This document shows positions 50,410 through 63,986 of a stretch of 64,000 nt of DNA, piece by piece. The notes beneath the pieces were generated by a model. The model saw only the letters and a list, made by a program, of their open reading frames with translations, did not search any database and was not told the DNA's origin. This DNA comes from Xiphydria camelus (lineage: Eukaryota; Arthropoda; Insecta; Hymenoptera; Xiphydriidae), in contig OY783191.1 of NCBI GenBank assembly GCA_963678675.1, positions 29,284,955 through 29,348,954 on the forward strand, in the 5' to 3' direction. Numbering within the stretch: position 1 is the stretch's first letter; each line of letters begins with the position of its first letter. The position numbers and the translations under genes are program-made.

Positions 50410-52098
50410 AAACATATGTAAATACGTATATTTATACCTGTACGCGTTGGTTTCGCGGTACGCTTTGTACGCAAGATTGTTATTCCGGATCTCAATCTAA
50501 TTCATTAGAGCTCAATAGCTTCTCGGCTCAATGAGCTAAGATCAAAAGTGTGTATACCGCCGCACAGTGCAGCGAGTCAATGGGAAACAGAGAATATATC
50601 CAAAACTTGCGTGATTACCGATATGACATTTAACTAAAATAGTATCTTCTAAAAATGGATATTGCATTTCTACGCAAGTTAGTTCTATATAAACATATGT
50701 AAATACGTATATTTATACCTGTACGCGTCGGTTTCGCGGTACGCTTTGTACGCAAGATGGTTATTCCGGATCTCAGTCTAGTTCATTAGAGCTCAATAGC
50801 TTCTCGGCTCAATGAGCTAAGATCAAAAGTGTGTATACCGCCGCACAGTGCAGCGAGTCAATGGGAAACAGAGAAAATATCCAAAACTCGCGTGATTACC
50901 GATATGACATTTAACTAAAATAATATCTTCTAAAAATGGATATTGCATTTCTACGCAAGTTAGTTCTATATAAACATATGTAAATACGTATATTTATACC
51001 TGTACGCGTCGGTTTCGCGGTACGCTTTGTACGCAAGATGGTTATTCCGGATCTCAATCTAATTCATTAGAGCTCAATAGCTTCTCGGTTCAATGAGCTA
51101 AGATCAAAAGTGTGTATATCGCCGCAGAGTGCAGCGAGTCAATGGGAAACAAGGAAAAAATAAAAAACTCGCGTGATTACCGATATGACATTTAACTAAA
51201 ATAGTATCTTCTAAAAATGGATATTGCATTTCTATGCAAGTTAGTTCTATATAAACATATGTAAATACGTATATTTATACCTGTACGCGTCGGTTTCGCG
51301 GTACGCTTTGTACGCAAAAGATGGTTATTCCGGATCTCAAACTAATTCATTAGAGCTCAATAGCTTCTCGGCTCAATGAGCTAAGATCAAAAGTGTGTAT
51401 ACCGCCGCAGAGTGCAGCGAGTCAATGGGAAACAGGGAAAAAATAAAAAACTCGCGTGATTACCGATATGACATTTAACTAAAATAGTATTTTCTAAAAA
51501 TGGATATTGCATTTCTACGCAAGTTAGTTCTATATAAACATATGTAAATACGTATATTTATACCTGTACGCGTTGGTTTCGCGGTAAGCTTTGTACGCAA
51601 GATTGTTATTCCGGATCTCAATCTAATTCATTAGAGCTCAATAGCTTCTCGGCTCAACGAGCTAAGATCAAAAGTGTGTATACCGCCGCAGAGTGGAGCG
51701 AGTCAATGGGAAACAAGGAAAAAATAAAAAACTCGCGTGATTACCGATATGACATTTAACTAAAATAGTATCTTCTAAAAATGGATATTGCATTTCTACG
51801 CAAGTTAGTTCTATATAAACATATGTAAATACGTATATTTATACCTGTACGCGTTGGTTTCGCGGTAAGCTTTGTACGCAAGATTGTTATTCCGGATCTC
51901 AATCTAATTCATTAGAGCTCAATAGCTTCTCGGCTCAACGAGCTAAGATCAAAAGTGTGTATACCGCCGCAGAGTGGAGCGAGTCAATGGGAAACAAGGA
52001 AAAAATAAAAAACTCGCGTGATTACCGATATGACATTTAACTAAAATAGTATCTTCTAAAAATGGATATTGCATTTCTACGCAAGTTAGTTCTATAAT
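50410..52098 (+). repeat. 6-monomer block, copy 1 (repeat offset 11,888 bp)
   Basis: Starts: 50410 B variant (gaatatatcc, aaacttgcgtg, tctacgc tail), 50691 C body with an aaacatatg head, 50972 F1, 51253 D, 51536 AE, 51817 AE (282 bp). The same six, including both chimeras and the one-base insertion, recur at 62298-63986. The second copy runs off the right edge of the window. Confidence 0.88.
50691..50971 (+). repeat. C body with ordinary head (281 bp)
   Basis: The head is aaacatatg with cgcgtcgg, while the body is C (caagatgg, cagtctag, cacagtg, cagagaaaa, aataatatc). The preceding monomer (50410) is a B whose tail is tctacgc/ctatat instead of tcacgc/ccgtat. Tail and head were therefore replaced together across the junction. 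The same pair occurs at 62298-62859. Confidence 0.85.
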
Positions 52099-52381
52099 AA
52101 ACATATGTAAATACGTATATTTATACCTGTACACGTCGGTTTCGCGGTACGCTTTGTACGCAAAAGATGGTTATTCCGGATCTCAAACTAATTCATTAGA
52201 GCTCAATAGCTTCTCGGCTCAATGAGCTAAGATCAAAAGTGTGTATACCGCCGCAGAGTGCAGCGAGTCAATGGGAAACAGGGAAAAAATAAAAAACTCG
52301 CGTGATTACCGATATGACATTTAACTAAAATAGTATTTTCTAAAAATGGATATTGCATTTCTACGCAAGTTAGTTCTATAT
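51536..52381 (+). repeat. 3-mer AE-AE-D, copy 1 (846 bp)
   Basis: Starts: 51536 AE, 51817 AE with ctataataaac (282 bp), 52099 D with gtacacgtcgg and gtattttc. The unit repeats immediately at 846 bp. The AE/D junction carrying the insertion and gtacacg also occurs at 41359-41923. Confidence 0.88.
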
Positions 52382-53227
52382 AAACATATGTAAATACGTA
52401 TATTTATACCTGTACGCGTTGGTTTCGCGGTAAGCTTTGTACGCAAGATTGTTATTCCGGATCTCAATCTAATTCATTAGAGCTCAATAGCTTCTCGGCT
52501 CAACGAGCTAAGATCAAAAGTGTGTATACCGCCGCAGAGTGGAGCGAGTCAATGGGAAACAAGGAAAAAATAAAAAACTCGCGTGATTACCGATATGACA
52601 TTTAACTAAAATAGTATCTTCTAAAAATGGATATTGCATTTCTACGCAAGTTAGTTCTATATAAACATATGTAAATACGTATATTTATACCTGTACGCGT
52701 TGGTTTCGCGGTAAGCTTTGTACGCAAGATTGTTATTCCGGATCTCAATCTAATTCATTAGAGCTCAATAGCTTCTCGGCTCAACGAGCTAAGATCAAAA
52801 GTGTGTATACCGCCGCAGAGTGGAGCGAGTCAATGGGAAACAAGGAAAAAATAAAAAACTCGCGTGATTACCGATATGACATTTAACTAAAATAGTATCT
52901 TCTAAAAATGGATATTGCATTTCTACGCAAGTTAGTTCTATAATAAACATATGTAAATACGTATATTTATACCTGTACACGTCGGTTTCGCGGTACGCTT
53001 TGTACGCAAAAGATGGTTATTCCGGATCTCAAACTAATTCATTAGAGCTCAATAGCTTCTCGGCTCAATGAGCTAAGATCAAAAGTGTGTATACCGCCGC
53101 AGAGTGCAGCGAGTCAATGGGAAACAGGGAAAAAATAAAAAACTCGCGTGATTACCGATATGACATTTAACTAAAATAGTATCTTCTAAAAATGGATATT
53201 GCATTTCTACGCAAGTTAGTTCTATAT
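52382..53227 (+). repeat. 3-mer AE-AE-D, copy 2 (846 bp)
   Basis: Starts: 52382 AE, 52663 AE with ctataataaac, 52945 D with gtacacgtcgg and gtatcttc. The D differs from copy 1 at tatcttc/tattttc and in that respect matches the D at 41641. Confidence 0.88.
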
Positions 53228-55771
53228 AAACATATGTAAATACGTATATTTATACCTGTACGCGTCGGTTTCGCGGTACGCTTTGTACGCAAGATGGTTA
53301 TTCCGGATCTCAATCTAATTCATTAGAGCTCAATAGCTTCTCGGTTCAATGAGCTAAGATCAAAAGTGTGTATATCGCCGCAGAGTGCAGCGAGTCAATG
53401 GGAAACAAGGAAAAAATAAAAAACTCGCGTGATTACCGATATGACATTTAACTAAAATAGTATCTTCTAAAAATGGGTATTGCATTTCACGCAAGTTAGT
53501 TCTATATAAATTACACATCTGCAAATACGTTGGTATTTATCCATGTGGGGGTCGGTTTCGCGGTACGCTTTGTACGCAAGATGGTTATTCCGGATCTCAG
53601 TCTAGTTCATTAGAGCTCAATAGCTTCTCGGCTCAATGAGCTAAGATCAAAAGTGTGTATACCGCCGCACAGTGCAGCGAGTCAATGGGAAACAGAGAAA
53701 ATATCCAAAACTCGCGTGATTACCGATATGACATTTAACTAAAATAATATCTTCTAAAAATGGATATTGCATTTCTACGCAAGTTAGTTCTATATAAACA
53801 TATGTAAATACGTATATTTATACCTGTACGCGTCGGTTTCGCGGTACGCTTTGTACGCAAAAGATGGTTATTCCGGATCTCAAACTAATTCATTAGAACT
53901 TAATAGCTTCTCGGCTCAATGAGCTAAGATCAAAAGTGTGTATACCGCCGCAGAGTGCAGCGAGTCAATGGGAAACAGGGAAAAAATAAAAAACTCGCGT
54001 GATTACCGATATGACATTTAACTAAAATAGTATTTTCTAAAAATGGATATTGCATTTCTACGCAAGTTAGTTCTATATAAACATATGTAAATACGTATAT
54101 TTATACCTGTACGCGTTGGTTTCGCGGTAAGCTTTGTACGCAAGATTGTTATTCCGGATCTCAATCTAATTCATTAGAGCTCAATAGCTTCTCGGCTCAA
54201 TGAGCTAAGATCAAAAGTGTGTATACCGCCGCAGAGTGCAGCGAGTCAATGGGAAACAGGGAAAAAATAAAAAACTCGCGTGATTACCGATATGACATTT
54301 AACTAAAATAGTATTTTCTAAAAATGGATATTGCATTTCTACGCAAGTTAGTTCTATATAAACATATGTAAATACGTATATTTATACCTGTACGCGTCGG
54401 TTTCGCGGTACGCTTTGTACGCAAAAGATGGTTATTCCGGATCTCAAACTAATTCATTAGAGCTCAATAGCTTCTCGGCTCAATGAGCTAAGATCAAAAG
54501 TGTGTATACCGCCGCAGAGTGCAGCGAGTCAATGGGAAACAGGGAAAAAATAAAAAACTCGCGTGATTACCGATATGACATTTAACTAAAATAGTATCTT
54601 CTAAAAATGGATATTGCATTTCTACGCAAGTTAGTTCTATATAAACATATGTAAATACGTATATTTATACCTGTACGCGTTGGTTTCGCGGTACGCTTTG
54701 TACGCAAGATTGTTATTCCGGATCTCAATCTAATTCATTAGAGCTCAATAGCTTCTCGGCTCAATGAGCTAAGATCAAAAGTTTGTATACCGCCGCACAG
54801 TGCAGCGAGTCAATGGGAAACAGAGAAAATATCCAAAACTCGCGTGATTACCGATATGACATTTAACTAAAATAGTATCTTCTAAAAATGGATATTGCAT
54901 TTCTACGCAAGTTAGTTCTATATAAACATATGTAAATACGTATATTTATACCTGTACGCGTCGGTTTCGCGGTACGCTTTGTACGCAAGATGGTTATTCC
55001 GGATCTCAATCTAATTCATTAGAGCTCAATAGCTTCTCGGTTCAATGAGCTAAGATCAAAAGTGTGTATATCGCCGCAGAGTGCAGCGAGTCAATGGGAA
55101 ACAAGGAAAAAATAAAAAACTCGCGTGATTACCGATATGACATTTAACTAAAATAGTATCTTCTAAAAATGGGTATTGCATTTCACGCAAGTTAGTTCTA
55201 TATAAATTACACATCTGCAAATACGTTGGTATTTATCCATGTGGGGGTCGGTTTCGCGGTACGCTTTGTACGCAAGATGGTTATTCCGGATCTCAAACTA
55301 ATTCATTAGAGCTCAATAGCTTCTCGGCTCAATGAGCTAAGATCAAAAGTGTGTATACCGCCGCAGAGTGCAGCGAGTCAATGGGAAACAGGGAAAAAAT
55401 AAAAAACTCGCGTGATTACCGATATGACATTTAACTAAAATAGTATCTTCTAAAAATGGATATTGCATTTCTACGCAAGTTAGTTCTATATAAACATATG
55501 TAAATACGTATATTTATACCTGTACGCGTTGGTTTCGCGGTACGCTTTGTACGCAAGATTGTTATTCCGGATCTCAATCTAATTCATTAGAGCTCAATAG
55601 CTTCTCGGCTCAATGAGCTAAGATCAAAAGTGTGTATACCGCCGCACAGTGCAGCGGGTCAATGGGAAACAGAGAATATATCCAAAACTCGCGTGATTAC
55701 CGATATGACATTTAACTAAAATAGTATCTTCTAAAAATGGATATTGCGTTTCACGCAAGTTAGTTCCGTAT
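53228..55771 (+). repeat. 9-monomer block, copy 2 (repeat offset 6499 bp)
   Basis: Starts: 53228 F, 53508 G/C chimera, 53796 D (agaacttaat), 54079 A, 54360 D, 54643 B1, 54924 F, 55204 G, 55492 B. Same order and lengths as 46729-49272. The B here has gcagcgggtc (g for a) at about 55655, which is absent from the first copy. Confidence 0.85.
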
Positions 55772-56059
55772 AAATTGCACATCGGCAAATACGTTGGTAT
55801 TTATCCATGTACGGGTCGGTTTCGCGGTACGCTTTGTACGCAAGATGGTTATTCCGGATCTCAGTCTAGTTCATTAGAGCTCAATAGCTTCTCGGCTCAA
55901 TGAGCTAAGATCAAAAGTGTGTATACCGCCGCACAGTGCAGCGAGTCAATGGGAAACAGAGAAAATATCCAAAACTTGCGTGATTACCGATATGACATTT
56001 AACTAAAATAGTATCTTCTAAAAATGGATATTGCATTTCTACGCAAGTTAGTTCTATAT
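55772..56059 (+). repeat. Class C monomer joining two blocks
   Basis: A C with the private aaacttgcgtg (t for c), a marker that also occurs in C monomers at 57759, 58327 and 60314 and in the B variants at 50410 and 62298. Its front completes the 6499-bp-offset match, and its back resembles the C copies inside the following 9-mers. Confidence 0.8.
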
Positions 56060-58614
56060 AAACATATGTAAATACGTATAATTATACCTGTACGCGTCGG
56101 TTTCGCGGTACGCTTTGTACGCAAGATGGTTATTCCGGATCTCAATCTAATTCATTAGAGCTCAATAGCTTCTCGGTTCAATGAGCTAAGATCAAAAGTG
56201 TGTATATCGCCGCAGAGTGCAGCGAGTCAATGGGAAACAAGGAAAAAATAAAAAACTCGCGTGATTACCGATATGACATTTAACTAAAATAGTATCTTCT
56301 AAAAATGGGTATTGCATTTCACGCAAGTTAGTTCTATATAAATTACACATCTGCAAATACGTTGGTATTTATCCATGTGGGGGTCGGTTTCGCGGTACGC
56401 TTTGTACGCAAGATGGTTATTCCGGATCTCAAACTAATTCATTAGAGCTCAATAGCTTCTCGGCTCAATGAGCTAAGATCAAAAGTGTGTATACCGCCGC
56501 AGAGTGCAGCGAGTCAATGGGAAACAGGGAAAAAATAAAAAACTCGCGTGATTACCGATATGACATTTAACTAAAATAGTATCTTCTAAAAATGGATATT
56601 GCATTTCTACGCAAGTTAGTTCTATATAAACATATGTAAATACGTATATTTATACCTGTACGCGTTGGTTTCGCGGTACGCTTTGTACGCAAGATTGTTA
56701 TTCCGGATCTCAATCTAATTCATTAGAGCTCAATAGCTTCTCGGCTCAATGAGCTAAGATCAAAAGTGTGTATACCGCCGCACAGTGCAGCGAGTCAATG
56801 GGAAACAGAGAATATATCCAAAACTCGCGTGATTACCGATATGACATTTAACTAAAATAGTATCTTCTAAAAATGGATATTGCGTTTCACGCAAGTTAGT
56901 TCCGTATAAATTGCACATCGGCAAATACGTTGGTATTTATCCATGTACGGGTCGGTTTCGCGGTACGCTTTGTACGCAAGATGGTTATTCCGGATCTCAG
57001 TCTAGTTCATTAGAGCTCAATAGCTTCTCGGCTCAATGAGCTAAGATCAAAAGTGTGTATACCGCCGCACAGTGCAGCGAGTCAATGGGAAACAGAGAAA
57101 ATATCCAAAACTCGCGTGATTACCGATATGACATTTAACTAAAATAATATCTTCTAAAAATGGATATTGCATTTCTACGCAAGTTAGTTCTATATAAACA
57201 TATGTAAATACGTATATTTATACCTGTACGCGTCGGTTTCGCGGTACGCTTTGTACGCAAAAGATGGTTATTCCGGATCTCAAACTAATTCATTAGAACT
57301 TAATAGCTTCTCGGCTCAATGAGCTAAGATCAAAAGTGTGTATACCGCCGCAGAGTGCAGCGAGTCAATGGGAAACAGGGAAAAAATAAAAAACTCGCGT
57401 GATTACCGATATGACATTCAACTAAAATAGTATCTTCTAAAAATGGATATTGCATTTCTACGCAAGTTAGTTCTATATAAACATATGCAAATACGTATAT
57501 TTATACCTGTACGCGTCGGTTTCGCGGTACGCTTTGTACTCAAGATTGTTATTCCGGATCTCAATCTAATTCATTAGAGCTCAATAGCTTCTCGGCTCAA
57601 TGAGCTAAGATCAAAAGTGTGTATACCGCCGCACAGTGCAGCGAGTCAATGGGAAACAGAGAATATATCCAAAACTCGCGTGATTACCGATATGACATTT
57701 AACTAAAATAGTATCTTCTAAAAATGGATATTGCGTTTCACGCAAGTTAGTTCCGTATAAATTGCACATCGGCAAATACGTTGGTATTTATCCATGTACG
57801 GGTCGGTTTCGCGGTACGCTTTGTACGCAAGATGGTTATTCCGGATCTCAGTCTAGTTCATTAGAGCTCAATAGCTTCTCGGCTCAATGAGCTAAGATCA
57901 AAAGTGTGTATACCGCCGCACAGTGCAGCGAGTCAATGGGAAACAGAGAAAATATCCAAAACTTGCGTGATTACCGATATGACATTTAACTAAAATAGTA
58001 TCTTCTAAAAATGGATATTGCATTTCTACGCAAGTTAGTTCTATATAAACATATGTAAATACGTATATTTATACCTGTACGCGTCGGTTTCGCGGTACGC
58101 TTTGTACGCAAGATGGTTATTCCGGATCTCAATCTAATTCATTAGAGCTCAATAGCTTCTCGGTTCAATGAGCTAAGATCAAAAGTGTGTATATCGCCGC
58201 AGAGTGCAGCGAGTCAATGGGAAACAAGGAAAAAATAAAAAACTCGCGTGTTTACCGATATGACATTTAACTAAAATAGTATCTTCTAAAAATGGGTATT
58301 GCATTTCACGCAAGTTAGTTCTATATAAATTACACATCTGCAAATACGTTGGTATTTATCCATGTACGGGTCGGTTTCGCGGTACGCTTTGTACGCAAGA
58401 TGGTTATTCCGGATCTCAGTCTAGTTCATTAGAGCTCAATAGCTTCTCGGCTCAATGAGCTAAGATCAAAAGTGTGTATACCGCCGCACAGTGCAGCGAG
58501 TCAATGGGAAACAGAGAAAATATCCAAAACTTGCGTGATTACCGATATGACATTTAACTAAAATAGTATCTTCTAAAAATGGATATTGCATTTCTACGCA
58601 AGTTAGTTCTATAT
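56060..58614 (+). repeat. 9-mer higher-order repeat, copy 1 (2555 bp)
   Basis: Starts: 56060 F (gtataattatacc), 56340 G, 56628 B, 56908 C (aataatatc), 57196 D (agaacttaat, acattcaac), 57479 EB (catatgcaaat), 57759 C (aaacttgcg), 58047 F (gtttacc), 58327 G/C chimera. The order and the private markers of F, D and EB match 7916-10751 of the 35-mer, except that the B1 between D and EB is absent. Confidence 0.88.
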
Positions 58615-61169
58615 AAACATATGTAAATACGTATAATTATACCTGTACGCGTCGGTTTCGCGGTACGCTTTGTACGCAAGATGGTTATTCCGGATCTCAA
58701 TCTAATTCATTAGAGCTCAATAGCTTCTCGGTTCAATGAGCTAAGATCAAAAGTGTGTATATCGCCGCAGAGTGCAGCGAGTCAATGGGAAACAAGGAAA
58801 AAATAAAAAACTCGCGTGATTACCGATATGACATTTAACTAAAATAGTATCTTCTAAAAATGGGTATTGCATTTCACGCAAGTTAGTTCTATATAAATTA
58901 CACATCTGCAAATACGTTGGTATTTATCCATGTGGGGGTCGGTTTCGCGGTACGCTTTGTACGCAAGATGGTTATTCCGGATCTCAAACTAATTCATTAG
59001 AGCTCAATAGCTTCTCGGCTCAATGAGCTAAGATCAAAAGTGTGTATACCGCCGCAGAGTGCAGCGAGTCAATGGGAAACAGGGAAAAAATAAAAAACTC
59101 GCGTGATTACCGATATGACATTTAACTAAAATAGTATCTTCTAAAAATGGATATTGCATTTCTACGCAAGTTAGTTCTATATAAACATATGTAAATACGT
59201 ATATTTATACCTGTACGCGTTGGTTTCGCGGTACGCTTTGTACGCAAGATTGTTATTCCGGATCTCAATCTAATTCATTAGAGCTCAATAGCTTCTCGGC
59301 TCAATGAGCTAAGATCAAAAGTGTGTATACCGCCGCACAGTGCAGCGAGTCAATGGGAAACAGAGAATATATCCAAAACTCGCGTGATTACCGATATGAC
59401 ATTTAACTAAAATAGTATCTTCTAAAAATGGATATTGCGTTTCACGCAAGTTAGTTCCGTATAAATTGCACATCGGCAAATACGTTGGTATTTATCCATG
59501 TACGGGTCGGTTTCGCGGTACGCTTTGTACGCAAGATGGTTATTCCGGATCTCAGTCTAGTTCATTAGAGCTCAATAGCTTCTCGGCTCAATGAGCTAAG
59601 ATCAAAAGTGTGTATACCGCCGCACAGTGCAGCGAGTCAATGGGAAACAGAGAAAATATCCAAAACTCGCGTGATTACCGATATGACATTTAACTAAAAT
59701 AATATCTTCTAAAAATGGATATTGCATTTCTACGCAAGTTAGTTCTATATAAACATATGTAAATACGTATATTTATACCTGTACGCGTCGGTTTCGCGGT
59801 ACGCTTTGTACGCAAAAGATGGTTATTCCGGATCTCAAACTAATTCATTAGAACTTAATAGCTTCTCGGCTCAATGAGCTAAGATCAAAAGTGTGTATAC
59901 CGCCGCAGAGTGCAGCGAGTCAATGGGAAACAGGGAAAAAATAAAAAACTCGCGTGATTACCGATATGACATTCAACTAAAATAGTATCTTCTAAAAATG
60001 GATATTGCATTTCTACGCAAGTTAGTTCTATATAAACATATGCAAATACGTATATTTATACCTGTACGCGTCGGTTTCGCGGTACGCTTTGTACTCAAGA
60101 TTGTTATTCCGGATCTCAATCTAATTCATTAGAGCTCAATAGCTTCTCGGCTCAATGAGCTAAGATCAAAAGTGTGTATACCGCCGCACAGTGCAGCGAG
60201 TCAATGGGAAACAGAGAATATATCCAAAACTCGCGTGATTACCGATATGACATTTAACTAAAATAGTATCTTCTAAAAATGGATATTGCGTTTCACGCAA
60301 GTTAGTTCCGTATAAATTGCACATCGGCAAATACGTTGGTATTTATCCATGTACGGGTCGGTTTCGCGGTACGCTTTGTACGCAAGATGGTTATTCCGGA
60401 TCTCAGTCTAGTTCATTAGAGCTCAATAGCTTCTCGGCTCAATGAGCTAAGATCAAAAGTGTGTATACCGCCGCACAGTGCAGCGAGTCAATGGGAAACA
60501 GAGAAAATATCCAAAACTTGCGTGATTACCGATATGACATTTAACTAAAATAGTATCTTCTAAAAATGGATATTGCATTTCTACGCAAGTTAGTTCTATA
60601 TAAACATATGTAAATACGTATATTTATACCTGTACGCGTCGGTTTCGCGGTACGCTTTGTACGCAAGATGGTTATTCCGGATCTCAATCTAATTCATTAG
60701 AGCTCAATAGCTTCTCGGTTCAATGAGCTAAGATCAAAAGTGTGTATATCGCCGCAGAGTGCAGCGAGTCAATGGGAAACAAGGAAAAAATAAAAAACTC
60801 GCGTGTTTACCGATATGACATTTAACTAAAATAGTATCTTCTAAAAATGGGTATTGCATTTCACGCAAGTTAGTTCTATATAAATTACACATCTGCAAAT
60901 ACGTTGGTATTTATCCATGTGGGGGTCGGTTTCGCGGTACGCTTTGAACGCAAGATGGTTATTCCGGATCTCAAACTAATTCATTAGAGCTCAATAGCTT
61001 CTCGGCTCAATGAGCTAAGATCAAAAGTGTGTATACCGCCGCAGAGTGCAGCGAGTCAACGGGAAACAAGGAAAAAATAAAAAACTCGCGTGATTGCCGA
61101 TATGACATTTAACTAAAATAGTATCTTCTAAAAATGGATATTGCATTTCTACGCAAGTTAGTTCTATAT
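58615..61169 (+). repeat. 9-mer higher-order repeat, copy 2 (2555 bp)
   Basis: Starts: 58615 F (gtataattatacc), 58895 G, 59183 B, 59463 C, 59751 D (acattcaac), 60034 EB (catatgcaaat), 60314 C (aaacttgcg), 60602 F (gtttacc), 60882 G. Every start is 2555 bp after its counterpart. The last monomer differs: here it is G with gtcaacggg and the private ctttgaacg, whereas copy 1 ends in a G/C chimera. Confidence 0.88.
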
Positions 61170-62297
61170 AAACATATGTAAATACGTATATTTATACCTG
61201 TACGCGTCGGTTTCGCGGTACGCTTTGTACGCAAAAGATGGTTATTCCGGATCTCAAACTAATTCATTAGAGCTCAATAGCTTCTCGGCTCAATGAGCTA
61301 AGATCAAAAGTGTGTATACCGCCGCAGAGTGCAGCGAGTCAATGGGAAACAGGGAAAAAATAAAAAACTCGCGTGATTACCGATATGACATTTAACTAAA
61401 ATAGTATTTTCTAAAAATGGATATTGCATTTCTACGCAAGTTAGTTCTATATAAACATATGTAAATACGTATATTTATACCTGTACGCGTTGGTTTCGCG
61501 GTAAGCTTTGTACGCAAGATTGTTATTCCGGATCTCAATCTAATTCATTAGAGCTCAATAGCTTCTCGGCTCAATGAGCTAAGATCAAAAGTTTGTATAC
61601 CGCCGCACAGTGCAGCGAGTCAATGGGAAACAGAGAAAATATCCAAAACTCGCGTGATTACCGATATGACATTTAACTAAAATAGTATCTTCTAAAAATG
61701 GATATTGCATTTCTACGCAAGTTAGTTCTATATAAACATATGTAAATACGTATATTTATACCTGTACGCGTTGGTTTCGCGGTACGCTTTGTACGCAAGA
61801 TTGTTATTCCGGATCTCAATCTAATTCATTAGAGCTCAATCGCTTCTCGGCTCAATGAGCTAAGATCAAAAGTTTGTATACCGCCGCACAGTGCAGCGAG
61901 TCAATGGGAAACAGAGAAAATATCCAAAACTCGCGTGATTACCGATATGACATTTAACTAAAATAGTATCTTCTAAAAATGGATATTGCATTTCTACGCA
62001 AGTTAGTTCTATATAAACATATGTAAATACGTTGGTATTTATCCATGTACGGGTCGGTTTCGCGGTACGCTTTGTACGCAAGATGGTTATTCCGGATCTC
62101 AGTCTAGTTCATTAGAGCTCAATAGCTTCTCGGCTCAATGAGCTAAGATCAAAAGTGTGTATACCGCCGCACAGTGCAGCGAGTCAATGGGAAACAGAGA
62201 AAATATCCAAAACTCGCGTGATTACCGATATGACATTTAACTAAAATAGTATCTTCTAAAAATGGATATTGCATTTCTACGCAAGTTAGTTCTATAT
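61170..62297 (+). repeat. 4 monomers D, A/B1, B1, hybrid C
   Basis: Starts: 61170 D, 61453 A front with B1 back (281 bp), 61734 B1 with ctcaatcgc, 62015 hybrid-headed C (283 bp). The last two match 6221-6784 and 16135-16698, including ctcaatcgc and the hybrid head. Confidence 0.85.
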
Positions 62298-63986
62298 AAA
62301 CATATGTAAATACGTATATTTATACCTGTACGCGTTGGTTTCGCGGTACGCTTTGTACGCAAGATTGTTATTCCGGATCTCAATCTAATTCATTAGAGCT
62401 CAATAGCTTCTCGGCTCAATGAGCTAAGATCAAAAGTGTGTATACCGCCGCACAGTGCAGCGAGTCAATGGGAAACAGAGAATATATCCAAAACTTGCGT
62501 GATTACCGATATGACATTTAACTAAAATAGTATCTTCTAAAAATGGATATTGCATTTCTACGCAAGTTAGTTCTATATAAACATATGTAAATACGTATAT
62601 TTATACCTGTACGCGTCGGTTTCGCGGTACGCTTTGTACGCAAGATGGTTATTCCGGATCTCAGTCTAGTTCATTAGAGCTCAATAGCTTCTCGGCTCAA
62701 TGAGCTAAGATCAAAAGTGTGTATACCGCCGCACAGTGCAGCGAGTCAATGGGAAACAGAGAAAATATCCAAAACTCGCGTGATTACCGATATGACATTT
62801 AACTAAAATAATATCTTCTAAAAATGGATATTGCATTTCTACGCAAGTTAGTTCTATATAAACATATGTAAATACGTATATTTATACCTGTACGCGTCGG
62901 TTTCGCGGTACGCTTTGTACGCAAGATGGTTATTCCGGATCTCAATCTAATTCATTAGAGCTCAATAGCTTCTCGGTTCAATGAGCTAAGATCAAAAGTG
63001 TGTATATCGCCGCAGAGTGCAGCGAGTCAATGGGAAACAAGGAAAAAATAAAAAACTCGCGTGATTACCGATATGACATTTAACTAAAATAGTATCTTCT
63101 AAAAATGGATATTGCATTTCTATGCAAGTTAGTTCTATATAAACATATGTAAATACGTATATTTATACCTGTACGCGTCGGTTTCGCGGTACGCTTTGTA
63201 CGCAAAAGATGGTTATTCCGGATCTCAAACTAATTCATTAGAGCTCAATAGCTTCTCGGCTCAATGAGCTAAGATCAAAAGTGTGTATACCGCCGCAGAG
63301 TGCAGCGAGTCAATGGGAAACAGGGAAAAAATAAAAAACTCGCGTGATTACCGATATGACATTTAACTAAAATAGTATTTTCTAAAAATGGATATTGCAT
63401 TTCTACGCAAGTTAGTTCTATATAAACATATGTAAATACGTATATTTATACCTGTACGCGTTGGTTTCGCGGTAAGCTTTGTACGCAAGATTGTTATTCC
63501 GGATCTCAATCTAATTCATTAGAGCTCAATAGCTTCTCGGCTCAACGAGCTAAGATCAAAAGTGTGTATACCGCCGCAGAGTGGAGCGAGTCAATGGGAA
63601 ACAAGGAAAAAATAAAAAACTCGCGTGATTACCGATATGACATTTAACTAAAATAGTATCTTCTAAAAATGGATATTGCATTTCTACGCAAGTTAGTTCT
63701 ATATAAACATATGTAAATACGTATATTTATACCTGTACGCGTTGGTTTCGCGGTAAGCTTTGTACGCAAGATTGTTATTCCGGATCTCAATCTAATTCAT
63801 TAGAGCTCAATAGCTTCTCGGCTCAACGAGCTAAGATCAAAAGTGTGTATACCGCCGCAGAGTGGAGCGAGTCAATGGGAAACAAGGAAAAAATAAAAAA
63901 CTCGCGTGATTACCGATATGACATTTAACTAAAATAGTATCTTCTAAAAATGGATATTGCATTTCTACGCAAGTTAGTTCTATAAT
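62298..63986 (+). repeat. 6-monomer block, copy 2 (repeat offset 11,888 bp)
   Basis: Starts: 62298 B variant, 62579 C with aaacatatg head, 62860 F1, 63141 D, 63424 AE, 63705 AE (282 bp, ctataataaac). It matches 50410-52098 monomer for monomer. By analogy the next monomer outside the window should be a D with gtacacg, but this cannot be seen. Confidence 0.88.
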
